Of a stretch of DNA of 25,082 bases, positions 1 through 7,412 are shown piece by piece (position 1 is the stretch's first letter; each line of letters begins with the position of its first letter). The position numbers and the translations under genes are program-made. Origin of the DNA: Christensenella sp. UBA7584 (lineage in GTDB: Bacteria; Bacillota; Clostridia; Christensenellales; UBA1242); assembly GCA_002477805.1 (NCBI GenBank), contig DLKQ01000002.1:20261-45342 (forward strand). Reading direction: 5' to 3'. The notes under the pieces were generated by a model. The model did not search any database. It was not told where the DNA came from and was given only the letters and a program-made list of their open reading frames with translations.

Positions 1-1490
1 GAATGTTCTTCTTCATCATCTTGGTAAATTCCACCCTCATCTTCATCAAAATAATCACCATCAAGATTAGGTTCAGGTGTTGGCTGTGGTCCAGGTGATT
101 CTTTTTCAATAGGTTTAAGTGTCCCCATTACTTTTTCGCTAACAAGTCCAAAAGCATTTTTATAATTTTCTTTTCCAAACAAAGCTGAAAGGAAATTTCG
201 ATTTTCAGTGTTTTTTATAGAATTATCTGAAGCATATTCAGAAGCAGAATAACCAATATTTCCAGCACATCTGTTTACACTTGTCGCAACAAAACCACTT
301 GCAAGTGGAATTAACCAATTATTGTCATCATCAAGTTTTGCAAGTTCTTGACACGCATCTAGTCTATAAAAAGCCTTTAAAGATTTTGCTGTTTGCTTGT
401 TATCCAAGAACATTGAAACCATTTCACTCGCAATGAGACTTGCTGAAAACTCACGCAATGTATCTTCTTTTGAAACAAACTCAACTGTAGATGGCAAATT
501 ATAACCATTTCCACTGGCAATAGTCTTTTTTACACGTTTGATATATGGTTCAGTTGTCAATCTTGCCACTTGTTTTATAATTGAATAAAGTTGTTCTTCT
601 TTTGAACCTTTTGTAGAATACATAATTTTTGCACTTACTGGTACAACTTTTCGTTGGTTGTTGAATTTTGACCTGAAGTAGTTTACAACCTGTCTTCCTG
701 CGGAACGAATTCGACCAACTTTTACTTCTACTTTTCCCTTTTCCAAGTTATAGTCAGGCACAATTGAAACGCCCAAAGCTTTTGAAATACGAGATATTGT
801 AAGTTCAAAGCTGTAATCTGTCTCCAAGTTTGAAATATCAAATCTCGTATCAGTTTTAGAATTTAATGCAAGTCTTGGAGCTTGATTTTTCCCTTTTTCG
901 CTTTCATACGCCATTGAAATATCAAAATAATCAGTACCATTAACTTGAGCAATCGGAACAGCCAAATTAGAAAGTTTGTAACCTGCGTTTTCAATTTCTT
1001 CTCTTGTCATTAAAAAATCAACTAGTGCTGGATCCTCTGCAATTCGCTGTGCTGTCATAATCTCAGAAAAATCGCTAACAGTTGTAAAAGGTTCGTTTCG
1101 TCCGAGTTCTCTCCACTCTCTTTCAGTTGTTGCAAGAGGACTGGCAATTCTGTTTCTTCTCTCAAGTTGATAACCAGCGTGCTCATTTATTTGCTTATCC
1201 CACTCTTTTCCCATTATTCTATTTGCGGTAAAACCTGCATTTACGAGCCTGAAAGCTGGCAAAATTGCTGGTGAAAATGCCCCCTTCGCAAAGGAAACTC
1301 TTTCATCTGTTAAAATATTGTCAAGATTTCCATTTTCTTTTATATTTTTAAAATTTTCACCATAATCTTCTGCAGTAATAGAACCAGCAAGATCAGTTTC
1401 ATAGCCTGCCCTGTTTGAAAACGGCCACCTATTATAGGTATTACCCTGTAAATTTGAACTAAACCAAAAATTATTTCTGTTACTAACCAT
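1..1490 (-). CDS. ArdC-like protein with degenerate metallopeptidase motif (3' end outside window)
   Basis: The frame is open from the ATG at 1490 to the left edge (496 codons seen, no stop). I tentatively assign it to the ArdC-type antirestriction family, made of an ssDNA-binding N-domain and a zincin-like metallopeptidase domain and common on conjugative elements. Residues about 135-195 resemble the ArdC N-domain: a hydrophobic stretch ending in AQR (146-149), an amphipathic segment, then YFDIS (188-192) where ArdC proteins often have VFDIS. Residues about 225-410 follow the order of the zincin domain, but the place of HExxH holds KQVAR (306-310) and the following acidic RE-x-EAE helix reads REFSAS (346-351), so metal ligands and the catalytic Glu appear lost. 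Residues 460-496 form a Pro- then Asp/Glu-rich linker. The gene lies 73 nt after the VirB4-type gene on the same strand, as expected for an accessory transfer gene. It could instead be an unrelated hypothetical; the resemblance was judged by eye. Confidence 0.5.
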   Translation of the reverse strand, partial: MVSNRNNFWFSSNLQGNTYNRWPFSNRAGYETDLAGSITAEDYGENFKNIKENGNLDNILTDERVSFAKGAFSPAILPAFRLVNAGFTANRIMGKEWDKQINEHAGYQLERRNRIASPLATTEREWRELGRNEPFTTVSDFSEIMTAQRIAEDPALVDFLMTREEIENAGYKLSNLAVPIAQVNGTDYFDISMAYESEKGKNQAPRLALNSKTDTRFDISNLETDYSFELTISRISKALGVSIVPDYNLEKGKVEVKVGRIRSAGRQVVNYFRSKFNNQRKVVPVSAKIMYSTKGSKEEQLYSIIKQVARLTTEPYIKRVKKTIASGNGYNLPSTVEFVSKEDTLREFSASLIASEMVSMFLDNKQTAKSLKAFYRLDACQELAKLDDDNNWLIPLASGFVATSVNRCAGNIGYSASEYASDNSIKNTENRNFLSALFGKENYKNAFGLVSEKVMGTLKPIEKESPGPQPTPEPNLDGDYFDEDEGGIYQDDEEEH

Positions 1491-1524
1491 AAAAAATACC
1501 CTCTGCGTTATACAAGGGTATTTT
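1491..1524 (-). terminator. Terminator-like hairpin covering the ribosome site of the left-edge gene
   Basis: A perfect 10-bp stem (AAAATACCCT at 1493-1502 against AGGGTATTTT at 1515-1524) with a 12-nt loop is followed on the minus strand by six T residues. It fits an intrinsic terminator for the VirB4-type gene. The 3' arm carries AGAGGG, the likely ribosome site of the next gene, whose ATG starts right after the T-run. A transcript reading through from the VirB4-type gene would be stopped, or would have this site buried. Confidence 0.6.
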
Positions 1525-1548
1525 ATCACATTTTATAGTAAAAATCAA
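1520..1548 (-). promoter_or_regulatory. Promoter for the left-edge ArdC-like gene
   Basis: On the minus strand TTGATT (1548-1543) is followed after 17 nt by TAAAAT (1525-1520). A start near 1513 would give a leader of about 23 nt that begins inside the hairpin loop and lacks its 5' arm, leaving the ribosome site free. The leader length matches those predicted for the VirB4-type and coupling-protein genes. Such AT-rich matches also arise by chance. Confidence 0.45.
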
Positions 1549-1563
1549 TACTCTTTTTAAAAA

Positions 1564-4203
1564 TTATCTACTTTCAAGTCCCGCAAGCTTTTTGATTGTA
1601 TCATTAGCTTCAATATTAAACATCGTTCTTGAATAAGCACTTGAAATAAAGAAACATTGACCACGAGCCGCTGTTACAATTGCATCTTGCTCATCTGAGT
1701 TAATTTCACCAGCATTTCGATAAAGAGCAACTAAGTCTGTTATATCATTTGGTGCAAGTGAGAAAATCATAGAATACTGACTGGCATTGATTACCGCACT
1801 CGCTTGTCTTTTTGTTTCTTCTGAACCTCCTATAAAGTCCTTTATGTTCTGTGTTATAACAATCTGCATACCTTCATATTTACGAATACGTTTTGCCATT
1901 TGAGCCATAAAGTCAAGAGCTATTGGGAATTTTGGGTTAATAAACAAGTGTGCTTCATCAACTACAAAAACGATTTTACGAAGTGTCTCGTATTTAAGGT
2001 TGAAGTCACGGTTTTTCATTATCTCATTATCCAAATACTTGAACACCAAAAGCATTTGCGCATTTGCGATAGTTTGGTTTCGGTTTACAATCAGTGAACG
2101 GAAATTGAAACACACAAAGTTTTCCTTTGTTTGTATAGACATTGGTCCATTCCAAAGGTTACTATTTCTTCCACCAGTTGCAAATTTTTGAACATAGTTC
2201 AGGATTATCTGCAAGTTTCGGCGGTGATATTCATCTTTTTCTTTATTAAGCTTTTCTTCAATAAGTTTGTAAAGGTCATCAAAAATTGGATAATCCTCTG
2301 GTTTTAGTTTACTAAGGTCTGTTGTCCGATTGATATTTTTACGCTTGTAAACCTCAGAAACAATAGAGTTTAGAGCCTCAAAAGCATCACTACTCATTCC
2401 TTCAAAAATTGTCTTAAAAAACTCTTCCAAGAACTGCAAGTGTTGTGAAAATGAATCTCCTTCTCCACCTTCATCTGCACTAAGAGAAGTCATAACGTGA
2501 AATGGGTTCAAAATTCCGTGAACACCAGAACCAACATCAATAACCTTTCCTGAAAGATTTTTGGCAAGCTTCATATATTCTTCTTCAGGGTCAACAATAA
2601 AGATTCGAGCATTATCTGCCGCAAGATTTGCAAGAAGTACTTTTGTTGCATAGGACTTTCCACTACCAGATTTTCCAATGATAATCATATTACTGTTTAC
2701 ACGTTCGTTGTTTCTTTGGAAAAAGTCTACAAACACTGGATAGTTGTTCCAACCAAGATAAAAGCCACCCTTATCTTGCAAACTATTTGAAATAAATGGA
2801 AAGCTTGCAGCAATTGTTGATGTGTGAATTCCTCGTTCATAGTTTGTGGTTTTGTCAATACGCGAAATATTATTACTAACAAAAGCTTCTACTTGTCTTC
2901 CAAACATTTCACTATATTTGAAACCATATTGTTTTAGAGCACCACGTACTTCTTTTTTAACACCCTCTTCAGCCATTATGTGAACATTTACATTATAAAG
3001 GTATTCATTTCCAATTTTAAGGTCGGAAATAAGCTCTCTAAGTGTTTGAAGCTGTGTGTCAAGCTCAATTTGCTTACTACTTTTGAATACACCTTTAGAC
3101 CTCGCTTCTAGTTCTACAATAGCACGGTCGAGTTGTTTTTCCGCAACTTGAGGCTGTATCGGCCTAATATTCATAACAACCTTTGATGAACTAAGACCAA
3201 AAAATGGCCACGCCCAAGCGTTGGAAACATTAAGTGGATAGTCTGTAATAGTGAAATTTCGAAATTCTTGCCCATCAATTATTGTACGACCCGCCTTAAA
3301 CTCAATATCATTTGGCATTGCCCACTTTGTGTATTCTTTCATCGGAATAATGGCAAGTTCGTCCTGGTTGAAATCCTTTCCGTAGTTAGATTTCAAAAAT
3401 ATAGCAAGTTCTTGGTCCCTAAGCCTTGTTGCTACCATTGGAACAATTCCACGAAGCAGAGTGTTAATCATTCCCTCCGCAGTTATACTCAAACTCTCAC
3501 GATCATTGTCATAAATTACTATAAAAAAGTGATCTTTAAAGATTCTGTCAGCACCCTGAAATTCTCTCAACCTCTGAAGTCTAGACTCAAAGATAAGGCT
3601 TCGCGATTCTGCTTCCTCTTTTGTCATCTCTTTATCAGTTACACGCTCCAAAACCTCATCATACTTGCGATCTTCAGCATAAATATAATCTTCCATCGGC
3701 ATTGGAAGAGTTGTTTTTACAATACTCGCTGTTTGTGTTTGTGTAATTAGCCTTAAAGCATTGGCAACTGTATTAATAACTGCTTCCTGCTTTTCTTCAT
3801 TTAAAAGCCAAAATTCTAAAGGCCTAACTTCCAAAACAGCAGCATAGTAGTTTTCATAGTCAATAAATCCGTCACGCACATTAACGTATGGCACAATTTC
3901 AGTTACTGGAGAAGTTTTCCGTTTGTTGTGCTTTGAATATTTCTTTTTATATGCAAAAAATTTTATAAGAAGTAGCAGTGTTGTGTAAAGTGGCATACCA
4001 TCAGAAAGACGCACAAATAGACAAATGATAATAGCAGTCCAAATTGAACCCAAATATACCTTTGTCATAACATTTCCTATTCCCGTGCTTAAAATAATTA
4101 GTAGCAAAACAGCAATACCAATCGTAGCAAGAAAAATATCCCCAAGCGTTATGCCTCGGAAAAATTCCATCTTAACTTTTGTTCTTCTTGGAATATATCT
4201 CAT
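1564..4203 (-). CDS. VirB4/TraE-type T4SS ATPase with PrgI/VirB3-like membrane N-terminus
   Basis: This 879-aa cytoplasmic-face ATPase powers assembly and substrate transfer in type IV secretion. Residues 1-90 resemble the small PrgI membrane protein: a basic start beginning RYIPRR, then two or three hydrophobic segments (about 20-42, 48-65 and 70-84), then a KKKYSK cluster. The VirB4 body follows. The Walker A motif GKSGSGKS lies at about 510-517, the Walker B motif IVFVVDEAH at about 744-752, and a TQN motif at about 784-786 precedes the usual C-terminal region. No catalytic residue looks damaged. The ATG follows GGGGAAGGA by 3 nt. The family resembles the Mbov_0397-type ATPases of Gram-positive and mycoplasma integrative elements, going by recalled family features, not a search. 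The gene has its own promoter, since a terminator separates it from the VirB6-like gene upstream. Confidence 0.92.
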   Translation of the reverse strand: MRYIPRRTKVKMEFFRGITLGDIFLATIGIAVLLLIILSTGIGNVMTKVYLGSIWTAIIICLFVRLSDGMPLYTTLLLLIKFFAYKKKYSKHNKRKTSPVTEIVPYVNVRDGFIDYENYYAAVLEVRPLEFWLLNEEKQEAVINTVANALRLITQTQTASIVKTTLPMPMEDYIYAEDRKYDEVLERVTDKEMTKEEAESRSLIFESRLQRLREFQGADRIFKDHFFIVIYDNDRESLSITAEGMINTLLRGIVPMVATRLRDQELAIFLKSNYGKDFNQDELAIIPMKEYTKWAMPNDIEFKAGRTIIDGQEFRNFTITDYPLNVSNAWAWPFFGLSSSKVVMNIRPIQPQVAEKQLDRAIVELEARSKGVFKSSKQIELDTQLQTLRELISDLKIGNEYLYNVNVHIMAEEGVKKEVRGALKQYGFKYSEMFGRQVEAFVSNNISRIDKTTNYERGIHTSTIAASFPFISNSLQDKGGFYLGWNNYPVFVDFFQRNNERVNSNMIIIGKSGSGKSYATKVLLANLAADNARIFIVDPEEEYMKLAKNLSGKVIDVGSGVHGILNPFHVMTSLSADEGGEGDSFSQHLQFLEEFFKTIFEGMSSDAFEALNSIVSEVYKRKNINRTTDLSKLKPEDYPIFDDLYKLIEEKLNKEKDEYHRRNLQIILNYVQKFATGGRNSNLWNGPMSIQTKENFVCFNFRSLIVNRNQTIANAQMLLVFKYLDNEIMKNRDFNLKYETLRKIVFVVDEAHLFINPKFPIALDFMAQMAKRIRKYEGMQIVITQNIKDFIGGSEETKRQASAVINASQYSMIFSLAPNDITDLVALYRNAGEINSDEQDAIVTAARGQCFFISSAYSRTMFNIEANDTIKKLAGLESR

Positions 4204-4234
4204 AATCCTTCCCCTATTTTATTAGTTTACCTAA

Positions 4235-4262
4235 ATTATAATATAATATAAAAAAAATTCAA
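4235..4262 (-). promoter_or_regulatory. Promoter of the VirB4-type gene
   Basis: TTGAAT (4262-4257) and TATAAT (4240-4235) are separated by 16 nt on the minus strand, about 32 nt upstream of the ATG. The predicted leader is about 25 nt. The surrounding DNA is very AT-rich, so the -35 match is the weaker half. Confidence 0.5.
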
Positions 4263-4642
4263 AATAAAATTAGACATTTTTTTCAAAAAATTTATAAAAA
4301 TCATTAACAAATGTGTAAAAATGTACGAGGATTAGCAATTTGATAACAAAATTTGAATACAAACTCATTATTATGTATAGTAAACAAGTTCCGTATAAAA
4401 AGCTTTGCTAGTCATCTCTATTTTTGTCATCATTAGCATTTGCTCATTTTTATTACTATTAAGAGCTTTCCGCTAGTAAAAAAGAGAGCAAAATTAAATT
4501 ATTTCCTATATATAAACTTTGATAATTTTAACATAATTACTTGAGACAAGTCCAGGTTTACACGCTTTACTCAACTAGCAAAATATACAAATTATTTACA
4601 AACCAGCTTTTATCCAAATTTGCAAAGATTTTAGAATAATAA
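4263..4642. other. Non-coding gap between VirB4-type and VirB6-like genes
   Basis: Very AT-rich DNA with stops in all frames and no gene I can support. A loose inverted repeat (TTACTA...TAGTAA, near 4454-4480) and two similar AGCTTT..GCTAGT stretches near 4400 and 4465-4477 are visible. Neither is strong enough to call an RNA. Confidence 0.5.
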
Positions 4643-4683
4643 ACAAAAAATACCTCATTTACAGCTTTTACCATAAAGAGGTA
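4643..4683 (-). terminator. Intrinsic terminator after the VirB6-like gene
   Basis: On the minus strand TACCTCTTTA (4683-4674) pairs with TAAATGAGGTA (4661-4651) with one bulged base, and six T residues follow (4650-4645). It lies about 140 nt beyond the stop at 4823. It separates the pilin-lipoprotein-VirB6 transcript from the VirB4-type gene. Confidence 0.7.
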
Positions 4684-4822
4684 CTTTATATTATTTTTTG
4701 TAGTGAATTTAATCAAGTTTAAAGATGTTTTAGTGACGTTTTAAGAAAAATATTTTCACTAATATTTTTATATAAATGGGAAACTATTTTGTTTTTAGCC
4801 AGCCCTAATATTTTGTTCAAAG

Positions 4823-7213
4823 CTATTTTCCATTCTTTTCTTTAAACGCTCTATAAACTTGATTTGGCAATTCTTTTGCTACACCACTGATATCTCGTTT
4901 CATATCACCTGTTGCATTCTTGATTTCCTGAGCAACATCTTTCATTTTACTTCCTGATTCACCCAAAACTGAAGCCGCGGTTTTTAAGTTTGCTACAGCG
5001 CTATTCAAGCCATCAATAATGTCTGGCGGAATAATAGGCGGTTTTTCTCCTTTTTCACCATTTTTAGGGTCAGTATCATCAGCAACAATGTGAACATCTT
5101 GTACAGCTCCGTGGTCACCTTGATCGTGCTCGTGTTTAGTATCACCAGTTTTTCCGTCATTTTTTCCGTCATTTTGTCCAGTACCAGTTCCAACACCAGC
5201 ACCACCACTAGCTCCGTTTACATTAATACCGCTCTTGTTCATAAGGTCAACAAGTGCTTGTTTGTCTTTTTGAGCCTTGTCGGCTTCATCAGCTTTTTTC
5301 ATTCCAGCGTCCCAAGCGCCAAGTGTTTTCCCTCTACCAAGAAGTCTATCTTTAGCACTTACACCATCGCCCCAAATTTGCATATTTCCAAGAGCACCCT
5401 CACCCGAACCAGCTCGGTCTGCCATTGCTTTTCGAGTGAAATAACTTACATCTTTACCCGCAGCGGCAGCAAAGTTTTGATAGGCTGAAAAGAATCCAGT
5501 TTTATTTCCATCGCCAGCAATACCCATCTTGATTTGGTTACCCCATTTGTTCTTTTCGGCAGTCTCATCTTTTTTCATTCGATTTGTTTTACTGCCCTCA
5601 ATAATATTGCCTTGTTCGTCCATCAAACCTTCAGTTCCGTACTTGTTGTTAGCATAAATTGTTGCAAGTTTACCAGCATTTTTCTTATCTTCGTCAGAGA
5701 GCTCACTACCTTTTTTAAGCCCCATACTGACAAGCCCCTTGTTAATACCAAAAGTACTTTTCTTCAGATTTCCATCTTTATCACGATAGAATTTTCCGTT
5801 TTCAATACCTTTTTCAACATCTTTTGCGTAATTTTCCGCGTTTCTATCTAAACTTAAACCTCTTGACCTTAGGGTTGCTCTAGTTGCTCTAGCACCTTCA
5901 AGCCCCATACGACCCGCAGTTACCATACCAGCACCAGTTCGGCCAACCATTTTTTGTACAGCTTCCTTTTTTCCTTCACCTGAACCCATAGCATCTGAAG
6001 AACCAACAAGTCCTGAAATAAGCCCACTAAATTCCTTGACTGAAATTAAACCAACAATAAGGAAAATTAACTGAACTATACTGTTAAACACTGCATTAAG
6101 CCCCGTATCTGGGTAAAATATATCAACATCTCGCAAAGTTGCAAGAATTATAAACATTAAGTTAAGTCCAATTACAGGACCATACATCATTCCAACTCGT
6201 TTTATAAACTCACCTTTCCATTGCCCATACTTTTTGCCATCATCAATTGGCATAAAGGCCACAACAGTTGGCGAAATCACAAACAATATACTAAGTTCAA
6301 AAATTCGCTGAATTATCGCAATACACGAACTCAGTAATAGTGAGGCTGCAACAAATCCTCCCATAAAACCAATGAGGTAATTATAACCAAGGAATAAATC
6401 ATAAAAATAATATGTTATTGCAAAGTTAGAACAATCAAAAGTATCTGCTGTTAGAGTTCCGCCCTTAAGTAGCGAAATCACAAACATATGGTCAGTGCCA
6501 CTACCTTTAATATCAAATTTGTGGTCACCAGGAGTTTCCGCTCTTTGTAAGAATAAATTGTCAATTTTTAACGCAATTTCCTCCTGAGTGGCGCTTGTAC
6601 CTTTAACACCTATGTATTCACCAACAGCACTATTTTTAATCTTTTCCGCAAAAGCGCTATCACTTCGACACCTATTCGCATCGTGAGAGGCTGCAAAAAA
6701 TACTGTTGTACTCAAAGCATAACTTTGGTTAGATGTAGCTTTGTCCAAACTACGCAAAAATACATTGGCTATCCAGATACCAAAAATACATACAATAGGA
6801 ACGCAAGCAAAATAGAAAAGCGATTTTATTGCTCGGCCTATAATCGGTCCTTTTGCATTTCCCGCCCCTTTTTCTGTGAACTCAACACGAATAAAAGCTA
6901 CAAATGTTGTTACAAATAGAAGCATTATCGCAACAATTAAGACACTCCAAAAAATTGTCATAATTGTATCGCTTGTTATCATTGAAAAAACTATATCTCC
7001 CGAACGCTCTTCACCTTGATAATAATAAACATCAAGACCTGCCATTTTTCTAAATATACCTTGCACACAATCTACAAGCCAAAAGAAACCAATTTGAAGA
7101 GAATAAAGAAGCATTGCTAATGGAGTTATAAAAATCTGTAAGATTTTTTCAACTAATCCATCAAGTTTTGCACTTAGCCAACTACTTATTCCACCAAGTT
7201 GAACTGAACCCAC
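4823..7213 (-). CDS. VirB6/TrbL-like polytopic T4SS protein with long soluble tail
   Basis: This 796-aa integral membrane protein probably forms the inner-membrane channel part of the T4SS. Residues 1-400 hold about seven hydrophobic segments (roughly 27-50, 84-108, 131-153, 280-303, 305-322, 343-360 and 375-392). An early FFWLVDCVQGIFRKMAGL stretch is typical of the Gram-positive VirB6-like family (Mbov_0396 type, from memory). A GLISGLVGSSDAMG segment follows the last helix. The remaining 395 residues are hydrophilic, with a Gly/Asp/Lys/His-rich part around 670-705 and a probably helical C-terminus. I chose the GTG at 7213 because AGGAGG lies 5 nt before it. The GTG five codons upstream (7228) would put that ribosome site inside the coding region. 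The gene follows the lipoprotein gene on the same strand with a 185-nt gap. Confidence 0.85.
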   Translation of the reverse strand: MGSVQLGGISSWLSAKLDGLVEKILQIFITPLAMLLYSLQIGFFWLVDCVQGIFRKMAGLDVYYYQGEERSGDIVFSMITSDTIMTIFWSVLIVAIMLLFVTTFVAFIRVEFTEKGAGNAKGPIIGRAIKSLFYFACVPIVCIFGIWIANVFLRSLDKATSNQSYALSTTVFFAASHDANRCRSDSAFAEKIKNSAVGEYIGVKGTSATQEEIALKIDNLFLQRAETPGDHKFDIKGSGTDHMFVISLLKGGTLTADTFDCSNFAITYYFYDLFLGYNYLIGFMGGFVAASLLLSSCIAIIQRIFELSILFVISPTVVAFMPIDDGKKYGQWKGEFIKRVGMMYGPVIGLNLMFIILATLRDVDIFYPDTGLNAVFNSIVQLIFLIVGLISVKEFSGLISGLVGSSDAMGSGEGKKEAVQKMVGRTGAGMVTAGRMGLEGARATRATLRSRGLSLDRNAENYAKDVEKGIENGKFYRDKDGNLKKSTFGINKGLVSMGLKKGSELSDEDKKNAGKLATIYANNKYGTEGLMDEQGNIIEGSKTNRMKKDETAEKNKWGNQIKMGIAGDGNKTGFFSAYQNFAAAAGKDVSYFTRKAMADRAGSGEGALGNMQIWGDGVSAKDRLLGRGKTLGAWDAGMKKADEADKAQKDKQALVDLMNKSGINVNGASGGAGVGTGTGQNDGKNDGKTGDTKHEHDQGDHGAVQDVHIVADDTDPKNGEKGEKPPIIPPDIIDGLNSAVANLKTAASVLGESGSKMKDVAQEIKNATGDMKRDISGVAKELPNQVYRAFKEKNGK

Positions 7214-7225
7214 TCTTTCCTCCTC
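7214..7225 (-). promoter_or_regulatory. Ribosome binding site that fixes the VirB6-like start
   Basis: The minus strand reads GGAGGAGGAAAGA directly before the GTG at 7213, giving AGGAGG with ideal 5-nt spacing. No comparable site precedes the GTG at 7228, and the ATG at 7230 is in another frame. Confidence 0.8.
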
Positions 7226-7240
7226 CACATATTTTCTTTT

Positions 7241-7270
7241 ATTTTATCAAATCCAACTAGCAATTGTCTA
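7241..7270 (-). promoter_or_regulatory. Possible internal promoter for the VirB6-like gene
   Basis: TAGACA (7270-7265) and TAAAAT (7246-7241) are spaced by 18 nt, about 28 nt before the GTG. No terminator is visible between the lipoprotein gene and this gene, so read-through from the pilin promoter is equally possible. Confidence 0.3.
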
Positions 7271-7412
7271 ATGAATTTAACAAAAAAACATAAAAAATTG
7301 TATTTTTTAACAATATTTTCCCAAATTTTTTTATTTTTATTAAAGTTTTACAGATTTTAACCAATTTTAGTATGCACAAATAATAAAACAATTATCACAA
7401 AAAGAAAAAGCC

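Noticed and set aside
3268..3750. 160-aa plus-strand ORF
   Set aside because: It lies wholly inside the VirB4-type gene in antisense, has no ribosome site and a Cys/His/Phe-rich composition typical of a shadow frame.
5090..5851. Two plus-strand ORFs of 132 and 105 aa
   Set aside because: Antisense shadows of the VirB6-like soluble tail; the hydrophobic look comes from reading Lys/Asp codons backwards.
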